Virus record (IMG/VR): IMGVR_UViG_3300042383_000067
Location: 1-36,278 of that record
Length of the DNA: 36,278 nucleotides
Source of the DNA: a virus
Strand: one strand, 5' to 3'
Shown: piece after piece, positions 15,322 through 22,598 of the stretch
Layout of the letters: each line of letters begins with the position of its first letter
How positions within the stretch are numbered: the stretch's first letter is position 1
Position numbers and translations under genes: made by a program
Notes under the pieces: model-generated
Seen by the model: only the letters and a program-made list of their open reading frames with translations
What the model was told of the DNA's origin: nothing
The model's database searches: none

Positions 15322-15435
15322 TTACTTCTTTTTCTTAGCCTTCTTCATAGGCTTGTCCATCTTCTTCTTGGCTTTCTTGGCATCAGCCATACCCTTAGCG
15401 GTGTAAGGGAATTCCATCTTTCCGACCTTTGGCAT
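15322..15435 (-). CDS. Very short lysine-rich protein (37 residues)
   Basis: From an ATG at 15435 with GAAAGG eight bases upstream, the frame encodes 37 residues starting MPKVGKMEFPYTAKGMADAK and ending in a run of lysines, then TAA immediately before the adaptor-like ATG. Phages often carry short proteins with this start and a basic tail near the tail connector. The clean ribosome site and exact abutment support it as a real gene. It may bind DNA or a virion surface; nothing more can be said. Confidence 0.65.
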   Translation of the reverse strand: MPKVGKMEFPYTAKGMADAKKAKKKMDKPMKKAKKKK

Positions 15436-15476
15436 AACACAACCTTTCGTTAGTTAGGCAATCAGATTACCACGCC

Positions 15477-15737
15477 TCAACAGTCCCACTTCCGCAAAGC
15501 CAAAGCCTTACGAGTAGGACGACCCTTGCTGTCTTTCATCGGACCTGGCATCCCACCCATCCGCGCACAAAACGATTTACGTCGAGCCGCTGCTTTCGGT
15601 GACTTCTTAGCCTGTGAAGCAGAAACAGGTGGCTTCAAGTTCATGCCTTGCTTCTTTGCTGACGCACGACCTTTAGCGTTCAAACCACCAGCAGGGTTCT
15701 TGCCTTCCTTGCGTTGCCAAGCAGGAGTTTTAGCCAC
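15477..15737 (-). CDS. Small basic phage protein, DUF6321-like
   Basis: The 86-residue protein from a GTG start has the conserved frame MAKTPAWQRKEGKNPAGG, then GLNAKGRASA, and a C-terminal MGGMPGPMKDSKGRPTRKALAL block ending in RKWDC. It recalls the DUF6321 family of small basic phage proteins. It is rich in Lys, Arg, Ala and Pro with little hydrophobic core, suggesting a nucleic-acid-binding or disordered protein. It overlaps the upstream gene by eight bases. Function is unknown. Confidence 0.8.
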   Translation of the reverse strand: MAKTPAWQRKEGKNPAGGLNAKGRASAKKQGMNLKPPVSASQAKKSPKAAARRKSFCARMGGMPGPMKDSKGRPTRKALALRKWDC

Positions 15738-15900
15738 GCTTCTTCTTCTTTGCGGCCTTCATGTTGTCAATCAGGTTCGGGTAAGGACGACCAGCTTTCG
15801 CTGCTGACGCTTTAGCCGAAGCCTTCTGCTTAGGGGACAACTTCTTAGATTTCTTCTTAGGGTTTGGTCGATCCCAAACTGGCTTACTTGTGTTGTTCAT
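15730..15900 (-). CDS. Short lysine-rich protein (56 residues)
   Basis: An ATG at 15900 overlaps the stop of the glycosyltransferase gene (ATGA) and opens 56 codons. The product has PVWDRPNPKKKSKK at residues 7-20, an LSPKQKASAKASAAKAGRPY segment and a KKKKRG end. The composition matches the two other basic mini-proteins that follow. It is probably DNA- or virion-associated. The junctions on both sides support translation; the function is unknown. Confidence 0.65.
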   Translation of the reverse strand: MNNTSKPVWDRPNPKKKSKKLSPKQKASAKASAAKAGRPYPNLIDNMKAAKKKKRG

Positions 15901-17021
15901 ATCAATGCTCCAGAGTCTCTTAATACATCGCGCACATTCAACACTACACGGTGCTTAACACCAGGCATTAGATCGACATGATGCCTGCCAATGTCGGCTT
16001 TCACCCTACGTTTTACCTCAATCTCACAGGTCGGTTCCAACGGTTGCCATTTCCCTGCCACCCTGTTCTCGGTAGGTTTCACCACCTGCAACAGTTGATC
16101 GGCTGCCGTGTTCCAGTTGAACGCCGCTGTCTCACCAGCATAGATTTCTGCTTGTTGCCGGTAACGGTCACGGTTGTCATACAGGTCTTTGATCGCACTA
16201 AATATCGCATCAAATTCAGGTTCATCCCAATCACCCATATCTTTCCAAGTTCCCTCATTCGTTGGCACAGAACGGGTCGGGATACGGTGGGTTGCTAAAT
16301 CAGAAAACTCTCGATGACCATGCGCGTCAGACAGAATCGTTGGCACACCAGCAGAGATTGCTTGTAATGGCATCAACCCGAAACCTTCACCACGGGACAC
16401 AGAAATGAAACAGTCCGCTGAACGAACCAAATCAGCTTCAGCCTCAACAGTCATCCACTTGTTATGAATAACCACATTCGGGTAAACAAGGTTGTCCGGC
16501 GCACACAAATATGGGGGAACAATCTTGATATGCAACTCTGCGTCAGGCAAATTCATCTCCAAAAACACTTTGAGTACCACGTCCAAGCCTTTGCGATACC
16601 ACTCTGACCCGCCACACAAAATCTTGAACTTGTCGTTCTGTGGCGGTTCCTTCGGATACCAAACATCACGATCAACCCCTAAAGGGATAACACGCACGTT
16701 GTCATGGAACTGTGAGAACAACTCCCAATTATGCAGCGAAGGCACAACCACCGTGTCAAACAGTTGCAGATATTCGGAGAACTCTGGTGGCAACCAGTTC
16801 GTTTCCCACATTGTCAACAAAGCAGGGTTCTGACCAGTAATCCAACCTTTGATTAGGTTAGGTCGAAGCGCGAACACCACCCGTTCAGCATCATCAACAA
16901 GGTTCACTTTGTTTGACAAAGCATCCCGTAAACCTGCAACCATTTTCCCGTACCCCACATGAGGCAGGTTCACCCCAACAAGGTTCAGGTATTTGGAACT
17001 ATCCCCGTTTCGACTTGCCAT
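15897..17021 (-). CDS. Glycosyltransferase family 4-like (GT-B fold)
   Basis: The 374-residue protein has the GT-B layout. An N-terminal GVNLPHVGYGKM loop at 16-27 matches the acceptor-side Gly-rich loop, and VVVPSLHNW at 91-99 ends the first domain. A hinge VIPLGVD follows at 111-117. The second domain has KFKILCGGSEWYRKGLDVV at 131-149 and the donor-binding GEGFGLMPLQAISAGVP at 211-227 (the E-x7-E region of GT4, with Gln220 where the second Glu usually is). The last 70 residues are an extra basic/beta tail. It lies in the structural operon and overlaps its upstream neighbour by 37 bases. It may glycosylate virion proteins or a host-surface molecule; the substrate is unknown. Confidence 0.88.
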   Translation of the reverse strand: MASRNGDSSKYLNLVGVNLPHVGYGKMVAGLRDALSNKVNLVDDAERVVFALRPNLIKGWITGQNPALLTMWETNWLPPEFSEYLQLFDTVVVPSLHNWELFSQFHDNVRVIPLGVDRDVWYPKEPPQNDKFKILCGGSEWYRKGLDVVLKVFLEMNLPDAELHIKIVPPYLCAPDNLVYPNVVIHNKWMTVEAEADLVRSADCFISVSRGEGFGLMPLQAISAGVPTILSDAHGHREFSDLATHRIPTRSVPTNEGTWKDMGDWDEPEFDAIFSAIKDLYDNRDRYRQQAEIYAGETAAFNWNTAADQLLQVVKPTENRVAGKWQPLEPTCEIEVKRRVKADIGRHHVDLMPGVKHRVVLNVRDVLRDSGALI

Positions 17022-17269
17022 TTTTCTTCTGCTCGTTTCTCAACCTGTGCTGATCCATCAATGTTCTTAGGTTGAACACCGTTCTGTCTCATACGCTTGT
17101 ATGCGTCTAGGTCTTTGTCTAGCACACGGTCTTTAGCGTTGATCGTCGCGACCCTGGCTTTACCGCCCCGTGATGGCATAGCGTCAGCACCAATACCAAC
17201 GTGAGCAATCTTGCAACCAAAGCATCCCTCAACATTTAGATCAGGATGCGTTTCCTGATGTTTAACCAC
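16985..17269 (-). CDS. Small CxxC phage protein, unknown function
   Basis: The 94-residue protein starts at GTG, overlapping the preceding gene by eight bases. It has the recognisable small-phage-protein pattern HPDLNVEGCFGCKIAHVGIG near residues 8-27, with a CxxC pair that may bind metal, followed by a basic Lys/Asp helix (DKDLDAYKRMRQNGVQPKNIDGS) and an amphipathic C-terminus. Relatives occur in many actinophages beside structural genes. Its biological role is not established. Confidence 0.75.
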   Translation of the reverse strand: MVKHQETHPDLNVEGCFGCKIAHVGIGADAMPSRGGKARVATINAKDRVLDKDLDAYKRMRQNGVQPKNIDGSAQVEKRAEEKWQVETGIVPNT

Positions 17270-17561
17270 TTATGTACTCCCCATATCCTGCTGCGGTTAG
17301 CGATGCTACCTCAGTAGCGTCAACCTCAATGTCATGCCCACCGTAATACACCTTCGCAACCGTAGTCATATCTGACGGCTCGTTCTCGGTGTAGTTACCG
17401 TTCGTCAACAAAAACACATTCCTACCTCTAGCGGTTGGTCGAACATGAGCTGCCAAACGGTTAGCGAGGCGTTGCTCTTTAGATAGCACTAAACCTTTAG
17501 TGAAGTTCTCTGCGAGCGTAGGGCGCACAAAGTTGTCGGTGGGTGGTCTAAAAATTGCCAT
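17262..17561 (-). CDS. Small structural protein sharing a C-terminal domain with its upstream neighbour
   Basis: The 99-residue protein begins MAIFRPPTDNFVRPT. Its C-terminal half (about 50-99) aligns by eye with the end of the 321-residue protein encoded just upstream. Both carry an L-x-x-G-x-YT strand, a segment ending in a Tyr/Trp-x-GG turn, and a final acidic helix EVA(S/E)LTAAG(Y/F)G. The shared module points to duplication and to a common binding partner. The ATG overlaps the upstream stop by one base. Confidence 0.75.
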   Translation of the reverse strand: MAIFRPPTDNFVRPTLAENFTKGLVLSKEQRLANRLAAHVRPTARGRNVFLLTNGNYTENEPSDMTTVAKVYYGGHDIEVDATEVASLTAAGYGEYISG

Positions 17562-18526
17562 CAGGTGATGCTATCTCCAAAGCCTGCTGCGGTTAGTTCT
17601 GCGACCTCGGCATCATCCAAGAAATGCAGGCGACCACCATGCCACAGTTTCTCTACCTGACCTAGATCACGTTGGTCAACGATGGTGTACTCACCTGTTT
17701 TAAGTTTGTAAAGGTTTCGTGCGCGAACACCCGAACGGTCGTAACGGCCTAAACGGTTCGCTGCATCTCCACCGCCGAAGTATCCACCTGGATAGTTGTA
17801 GGTGTATGGCACACGGAAGATACGGGACTTAACCCAATCGGCAGACGAAGCCCCAACACCCGATCCGGTAGCACTACGGATATAGAGGATGCCACCAAGC
17901 GTGACTGATGTGCCTGTACCTGAACCTATGGCGGTACGAATGTTGACAACAAGATCAACACCTGACCCTGCACCCACACCAGAACCCGTAGCAGTACGCA
18001 AAGGCACACGAATGAACGTGACGCTAGAAGCCCCTGATCCGCTACCCACAGCCGTTCTAACAGGCGTAATAGACCCAACAGCACTCTGAGAGCCAACACC
18101 GCTACCTGAAGCTGTACGAGGCGCAATATGCAACCCCGTTGAATCCATCGTCCCAACACCACTACCCGTAGCGGTACGCAGAAGAACAACAACCCGTGTC
18201 GCAGACTCAGAACCAACACCACTACCCGTACCCTGCCGTTGACGCAACACCTGCGCCGAAGAAGAAGCAGTACCTAAACCGTCAGCTGTAGCAGTAACGG
18301 TGAGAACCGCACGAACACCCAAATAGAAACGACCGCCGAAACGGTAAGGGAAACTGAAGTCAGTTAACTGACCTAAACGAACCTGCGCCGATCCTGAAGC
18401 AACAGAAGCAGAACCATCACCAGAACCAGTCGCAGTACGACCAACAACACGGAAATAGGTTGCCCGATAAAACGGGTGAGTATCAACAAACGGTTCGCTA
18501 AAACCTGTGACTGCTGTTTGCGCCAT
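17561..18526 (-). CDS. Structural protein with RTATGSGVG-type tandem repeats
   Basis: The 321-residue protein has degenerate repeats of about 23-28 residues from roughly residue 28 to 235. Each is marked by Arg-x-Ala-x-Gly-Ser-Gly-x-Gly, for example RTATGSGDG, RTATGSGVG, RTASGSGVG, RTAVGSGSG, RTAIGSGTG and RSATGSGVG. Between these are short beta strands with alternating hydrophobic residues, so an elongated beta-stack or fibre shaft is likely. The last 90 residues form a separate compact module with a VEKLWHGGRL turn and a DDAEVAELTAAGFGD helix, shared with the next gene. It lies after the capsid gene and a decoration-like protein, so a head fibre or tail appendage is probable. Confidence 0.78.
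   Translation of the reverse strand: MAQTAVTGFSEPFVDTHPFYRATYFRVVGRTATGSGDGSASVASGSAQVRLGQLTDFSFPYRFGGRFYLGVRAVLTVTATADGLGTASSSAQVLRQRQGTGSGVGSESATRVVVLLRTATGSGVGTMDSTGLHIAPRTASGSGVGSQSAVGSITPVRTAVGSGSGASSVTFIRVPLRTATGSGVGAGSGVDLVVNIRTAIGSGTGTSVTLGGILYIRSATGSGVGASSADWVKSRIFRVPYTYNYPGGYFGGGDAANRLGRYDRSGVRARNLYKLKTGEYTIVDQRDLGQVEKLWHGGRLHFLDDAEVAELTAAGFGDSIT
17815..18470 (-). repeat. Degenerate tandem repeats encoding the Arg-x-Ala-x-Gly-Ser-Gly motif
   Basis: About eight copies of a 70-85-base coding unit lie within the 321-residue gene. The central CCCGTAGC/CTAC-type core (plus strand) is best preserved, and the spacer between cores varies. The frame is maintained, so the repeat acts at protein level. 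Such arrays can change in length by recombination. Confidence 0.6.
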
Positions 18527-18546
18527 GAGGGGTTATCCCCTAACGG

Positions 18547-18915
18547 CTAGTCGAGCGACAGCGTGAGAGTGGTGATCTGAAAAGTATCGCCCGCAGTAAC
18601 CGCAGCAGATGACGACAACGCGCCAGTCCACAAACAGTTACCCGAAGTCAACGCATCCCACATAGACCAATGCGAATAAGTTTCAGTAGAAGCAACGTTC
18701 GTCCACTCCAAAGTCGCAGAAGTCGCTATAGCACCAGACGACGCAGTAGCCCAAGCAGCAACCTTGCGAGTCGTTTCAGACGCAGCGTTAGAAGTCCCAT
18801 CCTCACCAGCATCACCAGTATGCAACTTCACATACACGTTTGAAGGAATAGTCCACGCAGTCTTACCTGTGGTGTGTTCAAGGATTTTCAGTTCCGCATA
18901 ATTAGAAATCGACAT
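18547..18915 (-). CDS. Small structural protein, decoration- or head-fibre-like
   Basis: The 122-residue protein has YVKLHTGDAGEDGTSNAA near 28-45, then TTRKVAAWATASSGAI near 49-64 and a W-rich beta C-terminal half. This LHTGDPGxxGT pattern is common in short phage structural proteins placed after the major capsid gene. The fold is probably a small beta sandwich. GAAAGG lies six bases upstream of the ATG. It is the first gene beyond the capsid terminator and may decorate capsid or tail. Confidence 0.78.
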   Translation of the reverse strand: MSISNYAELKILEHTTGKTAWTIPSNVYVKLHTGDAGEDGTSNAASETTRKVAAWATASSGAIATSATLEWTNVASTETYSHWSMWDALTSGNCLWTGALSSSAAVTAGDTFQITTLTLSLD

Positions 18916-18953
18916 ACAAACCTTTCGCTGAAAAGACTATACCAAATACAAAA

Positions 18954-18989
18954 GTGGGGTGGCCGAGCGAGGGGACTCGACCACCCCAC
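18954..18989 (-). terminator. Hairpin terminator after the major capsid gene
   Basis: On the minus strand a nine-base GC-rich stem GTGGGGTGG...CCACCCCAC (arms 18981..18989 and 18954..18962) continues inward after one mismatch with four more pairs (CGAG/CTCG) around an eight-base loop. It is followed by TTTTGTATTTGG. It stands about 25 bases beyond the capsid stop codon and before the next gene, so it probably reduces downstream transcription. Confidence 0.8.
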
Positions 18990-19012
18990 AAGTGTGAGGT
19001 ACTAACCGCTAA

Positions 19013-19981
19013 TTAAGCGGCGTTTGCACCAATGCTGGATGACGACTCAATGCGACGCAACGATGCTTCGCGGAAGCGGCCATAGCCACCGAGCCAGTAC
19101 CAACCGATTGGGTTGAAACGCATGAGCGAGTCAACAACAGGTCCACGAACAACCTTCGGAACCATGCCGTTGCCGTCAACCTGGCTGTAAGCCTTAGCCA
19201 ACGCCTGACGACCCATGATGTGTGTGCAATACACGTCAATCGTTCCAGTTGTGCTGGTTCCGTTTGATGCGTTGGTGAACACCTTTGCGCGAGGGGTTTC
19301 AATGAATCGTACTGATTCAAAGGTTCCGATCTCACCGTTGTAGATGTTCTGTGTGTCTACAGCAACGTGTGGGGCGTTCCATGATGCGTTGCCGGTTTCA
19401 CGGCGAAGGTCATATGAAACGTCTGGGTGAATGTAACCCATGTAGTAACCATTGAAGGTTGCAACGTTTGCACCACGCAAAGCAGCAGTCTGCTTACGGA
19501 TGTCGTTGGCTTCAATGATGTCTTCTGCTGCAACCGTTACACGGCTTGAAGGATCAGATGATCCACCGCCACCGTAGGCAACGTTGTCACCGCCAGCAAG
19601 CACGTCGCGAACAACCTTGTCGATTGAGTCACCAGCGTTGTAACCGATAAGGTTCGCTGCTGCTGCATCAATGTCCAAGAACGAAGTTCCACGGAGCTTT
19701 GCGGTGGTGTTGATTGTGTTGCCATATTCGGCAAGGGTTACAGTCACTTGGCTGTCACTCATCGCTACAGGTGTAACGTCAGTGGTTTCAGCAAGTGTGC
19801 TGGTTGCTTCTGCGAGGTCTGCGAAAATCGTGAAGATTACCGAAGAACCAGGCATTGACTGGTTGGTTGGTTGAACATCGGCTGCTTGATCGAACAAGAG
19901 TTCTGAACGGAGGGCGAAATACGCCAAACGATCATACGCTGCCTGGTCGGTATCAACCGAACTTTGCTGAGTATAAGACAT
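19013..19981 (-). CDS. Major capsid protein, N4-gp56 family
   Basis: The 322-residue protein shows the N4-gp56 capsid pattern. The N-terminal helix is followed by AYFALRSELLFDQAAD near 24-39, a GSSVIFTIFADLA strand near 45-57, TTDVTP near 66-71, the long AEYGNTINTTAKLRG strand near 83-97, a domain with Gly-rich DNVAYGGGGSS, and later YYMGYIHPDV and the beta-rich C-terminal half with IGWYWLGGYG. These fit an HK97-type fold. AAAGGA lies about nine bases before the ATG. It is preceded by the scaffold gene and followed by a strong terminator, as expected for the most abundant virion protein. Confidence 0.92.
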   Translation of the reverse strand: MSYTQQSSVDTDQAAYDRLAYFALRSELLFDQAADVQPTNQSMPGSSVIFTIFADLAEATSTLAETTDVTPVAMSDSQVTVTLAEYGNTINTTAKLRGTSFLDIDAAAANLIGYNAGDSIDKVVRDVLAGGDNVAYGGGGSSDPSSRVTVAAEDIIEANDIRKQTAALRGANVATFNGYYMGYIHPDVSYDLRRETGNASWNAPHVAVDTQNIYNGEIGTFESVRFIETPRAKVFTNASNGTSTTGTIDVYCTHIMGRQALAKAYSQVDGNGMVPKVVRGPVVDSLMRFNPIGWYWLGGYGRFREASLRRIESSSSIGANAA

Positions 19982-20034
19982 TTGTCTTTTCCTTTAGGGG
20001 TAGCCCCAAAGAATGTGAATCCAATGGGGAGTGA

Positions 20035-20490
20035 TTAGTATTTTTCTGCTTCGGCTCTCGCCTGGGCCAGCAGTTGCATCACTTCATCAGGGGATTTTGC
20101 TTGTGCAATACGTTGAGCGTAATCAACAGGAGGTTCGCTCGTCTGTCCAGCTCGCGCTGCCTGTGCCACCCGATTCCATGACTGCTGTTCAGCAACCACT
20201 TCCTTGTTCTGGCTAGGTATGAGACTTGCTTCTTCTGCTGCTTGTCGAATCGCCTCCGGTGTTAATTCACCGTCGTAGCCTTTAACGAAATACTTGTACT
20301 TCGGATCGTTCGGGTCTACGCCCGCTTTCACGAAGTTAAGTTCTCGTCGGGCTGCCTCTGCTGATGCTGCCTGCTCGCGTAAAGCCTTATTTTCGGCTTC
20401 AAGCTTTCGCAGGTGCGCCCGCACAGGGTCCTTCGATTGCTGCTGGTCTTGCATTACATCATCCTCAAACTCGTAGTTTGCATCTGACAT
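20035..20490 (-). CDS. Capsid scaffolding protein
   Basis: The 151-residue protein is highly charged and helical. It has an acidic N-terminus, a coiled-coil segment with KDPVRAHLRKLEAENKALREQ near 20-40, a middle with FVKAGVDPNDPKYKYFVKGY near 53-72 and a Lys/Arg/Ala-rich C-terminal helix. Composition, size and place directly before the capsid gene are those of scaffold proteins. AAGGAG lies six bases from the ATG. The leader is about 115 bases from a promoter with palindromic -35 region, so scaffold and capsid can be transcribed apart from the upstream genes. Confidence 0.82.
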   Translation of the reverse strand: MSDANYEFEDDVMQDQQQSKDPVRAHLRKLEAENKALREQAASAEAARRELNFVKAGVDPNDPKYKYFVKGYDGELTPEAIRQAAEEASLIPSQNKEVVAEQQSWNRVAQAARAGQTSEPPVDYAQRIAQAKSPDEVMQLLAQARAEAEKY

Positions 20491-20509
20491 GACCCACTCC
20501 TTCTGCCCA

Positions 20510-20533
20510 CATCACGCTGGAGGTTACGTGATG
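20510..20533 (-). promoter_or_regulatory. Leader hairpin in front of the scaffold gene
   Basis: A seven-base perfect stem (CATCACG/CGTGATG) encloses a ten-base loop that contains CCTCC on the minus strand. It ends 20 bases before the scaffold ATG, just ahead of its AAGGAG site. The loop is partly complementary to Shine-Dalgarno bases, so it could modulate translation, but this is speculative. Confidence 0.4.
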
Positions 20534-20583
20534 GCTGCAAGTCTCACCCCTTTTGCACATTGAAATCGGGGGGTTTCCAATGG

Positions 20584-20599
20584 TGTTCGTAACCGAACA
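20584..20599 (-). promoter_or_regulatory. Perfect inverted repeat downstream of the scaffold promoter
   Basis: The arms TGTTCG and CGAACA are separated by four bases. The site begins about six bases beyond the -10 box, so it covers the likely start of transcription, a usual place for a repressor site. The half-site CGAACA also occurs in the SOS-like palindrome at 35438..35453, but there the arms are arranged the other way round. Confidence 0.4.
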
Positions 20600-20604
20600 T
20601 TAAC

Positions 20605-20636
20605 AGTATACACACACCTTGCTTGACAGTGTCAAG
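20605..20636 (-). promoter_or_regulatory. Promoter with palindromic -35 region for scaffold and capsid
   Basis: On the minus strand TTGACA (20630..20635) is followed by TGTATA (20607..20612) after 17 bases, or by TATACT after 19. The -35 hexamer lies inside a perfect 7-1-7 palindrome CTTGACA-C-TGTCAAG (20622..20636), so a dimeric regulator could occlude it. The box lies just before the stop codon end of the 377-residue gene. Confidence 0.6.
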
Positions 20637-20640
20637 TATG

Positions 20641-21774
20641 CTATTGCGCTTTACCAACACCTATAGAAGTAGAGCCTGATGTTTCACCAGTTGTCCGAGC
20701 AAATGACCCGCCACCAGCAAACCCACCAACACGCTGACGACGTTTACGCTCCAACTCTTGTTGCGCGGCGACATCAATCCCGAACGCCGCACCTGCCAGT
20801 TGTTCACCGGACAGCGCAGTCTCACCCGCGAAAGTCTGTTGTAGTTCGCCTAAAGCACCGACTTCAGCGAACCCTGCGCGAGCCTGCTGTTCAGTAATTC
20901 CACGGGCTGCCAAGTTCTCAGCGAACGTACCAGTCAACTGAATACCACCCTGCTCTAGTCCACGGGCTGCAATCCGAGCTGCCTGAGCCTGCTGTTTAAG
21001 CAACGGTGCAGTCCGTTCAGGGTCAATAAAGTACGCAGCCAACTGACCTTCGGTGACACCGTACAAGGTTTGCATCTGTCGTCTAACCTCTGGATCAGCC
21101 TGAGCAACAACGGAATAACCCTGCTGGACACGATCCTGTAACTCTGATGGGGAAACGTCACCTTCAATCAGTTTTGAGAAGTCATCGTTCTGATCGTAGA
21201 ACCCAGGGGGCATACCGTTGGACTGCATGATCTGTCGATACGAGTCCTCTAAACCGATGTATTCTGCTGGACTTAGTTCTGCTAAACCACGCTTTGCTCT
21301 TGCAGCGTTACCAACGAAACGGGTTTTGTACTGCTCTGTATCACGGATCGAGAAAACCAACGCTTGCTCGTTGTTGATGTCTACTAATCCCGACGTGTAG
21401 TTACCCCACAAAACCTCTGCCAATGATTCCAAACCGTAGGTTGAGAGAACGGCTTTGATCGTGTTGCGGGCATCCGGGTTAGGGCTAAACATTGGCATAG
21501 CCGGAGCAGGAGGTTCATCTGGGGTCACAGGGGATGTGACGATTTGACCAGCATCATTGAAAGACGACCCCTGTCTATTACCAGCAGCATCAATGAAGTC
21601 TCTTGTGACAGCGTTACTATCACCTGTTGCTGGAGTCTGACCACCTAGACCGGACAAACCCGATGCAGCAAGATTCGCTTGACCTTCAGGTGTCTGAAAG
21701 TATGCTGCCAGTTCAGCACCAAGATTTTCCAAACCCAAGCTGACATCAACATTACCTAAACCTGTGTCACTCAT
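20641..21774 (-). CDS. Internal virion / portal-proximal structural protein, unknown function
   Basis: The 377-residue protein has a disordered Gly/Pro/Ser N-terminus (1-100). The helical core follows with DARNTIKAVLSTYGLESLAE near 101-120, TEQYKTRFVGNAARAKRG near 147-164 and a LSPAEYIGLEDSYRQIM block near 167-183. GMPPGFYDQNDDFSKLIEGD lies near 187-206. An Ala/Gln/Glu-rich helical C-terminal half ends in a Gly/Ser tail. This core recurs in proteins near the portal of many environmental phages and is not known as an enzyme. Together with the next two genes it resembles an ejection-protein set. AAAGG and a TAATG overlap join it to the 274-residue gene. Confidence 0.75.
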   Translation of the reverse strand: MSDTGLGNVDVSLGLENLGAELAAYFQTPEGQANLAASGLSGLGGQTPATGDSNAVTRDFIDAAGNRQGSSFNDAGQIVTSPVTPDEPPAPAMPMFSPNPDARNTIKAVLSTYGLESLAEVLWGNYTSGLVDINNEQALVFSIRDTEQYKTRFVGNAARAKRGLAELSPAEYIGLEDSYRQIMQSNGMPPGFYDQNDDFSKLIEGDVSPSELQDRVQQGYSVVAQADPEVRRQMQTLYGVTEGQLAAYFIDPERTAPLLKQQAQAARIAARGLEQGGIQLTGTFAENLAARGITEQQARAGFAEVGALGELQQTFAGETALSGEQLAGAAFGIDVAAQQELERKRRQRVGGFAGGGSFARTTGETSGSTSIGVGKAQ

Positions 21775-22598
21775 TATCGAACCTTTCCAAACGCTCTAGC
21801 AATAGTTAAAGCCAAAGACTGTGCATCCCTATTAGCGGCCTTCGTGTTCTGATAACCGTAACGCGGATCAGATTTAAGTTTTGACACCCAATCACCCAAC
21901 GACATCTGACCAGTCTGAGCATTACCAAACGCATCAAGAAACGGACCCTGAAACATATCAATCTGGTTTGGGTCACGTTCCAAAATCTGTCCGGCATATT
22001 GCCTGTAATTATCACCAATGTCCTTCAAAGACAAACCAGCATCAATCTGAGATGACAAATGAGGAAGAACACCCTTAGCGGACATCCTCATCTTGTTCAA
22101 CAACTCGTCCTGCGAAACAGGCTTACCAGTCCCAGGCATCGGAGTACCAGTCAAAACGGCCTGCAATTCGGAATCTGAAAGCGCATAGTTGTAAGACTTA
22201 GCCAACTGTTTCAAAGAGTTCGCTTCAGTACTAATTCTTGCCTTATCAGCAGGTAACTGTTTCCTAGCAAAAGCCTTTTGCTCTGGTGTAGCAGTCTTGA
22301 AATAGTTTGTTGCAGCCAACGCACCCTCAAAACGGGTAGCGTCATAATTTTGGGCTACAGCATCAGCCAAAACCTGTGCAACATCAGCACCAAAAATACT
22401 GTTAGGGTCCAACAAAAACGAGTAAGCAGGCAAATAGCGATCAACCTTTGCCTTCAAATCAGCAGGATTTGCAACAGTCGTCGCTTTCTTTGCTTGTTGT
22501 TCGTCATACTCGCGCCCAAGTTCAGCACGTGTCTTAGTAGAACCAGCCTTAATTTGTGCGTCAATATACGCTTTACGAGGATTCTTTGTCTCAGCCAC
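21774..22598 (-). CDS. Internal virion-like helical protein
   Basis: The 274-residue protein starts at GTG with AAAGGATG upstream. It is almost entirely helical: a charged N-terminus KAYIDAQIKAGSTKTRAELG, a core with DRYLPAYSFLLDPNSIFG near 53-70, an NYFKTATPEQKAF segment near 98-110 and an end with YGYQNTKAANRDAQSLALTIARAFGKV. That last pattern is common at the C-terminus of portal-adjacent phage proteins. It overlaps the 260-residue gene by eight bases and the 377-residue gene by one. A virion DNA-ejection role is inferred from position. Confidence 0.75.
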   Translation of the reverse strand: MAETKNPRKAYIDAQIKAGSTKTRAELGREYDEQQAKKATTVANPADLKAKVDRYLPAYSFLLDPNSIFGADVAQVLADAVAQNYDATRFEGALAATNYFKTATPEQKAFARKQLPADKARISTEANSLKQLAKSYNYALSDSELQAVLTGTPMPGTGKPVSQDELLNKMRMSAKGVLPHLSSQIDAGLSLKDIGDNYRQYAGQILERDPNQIDMFQGPFLDAFGNAQTGQMSLGDWVSKLKSDPRYGYQNTKAANRDAQSLALTIARAFGKVR

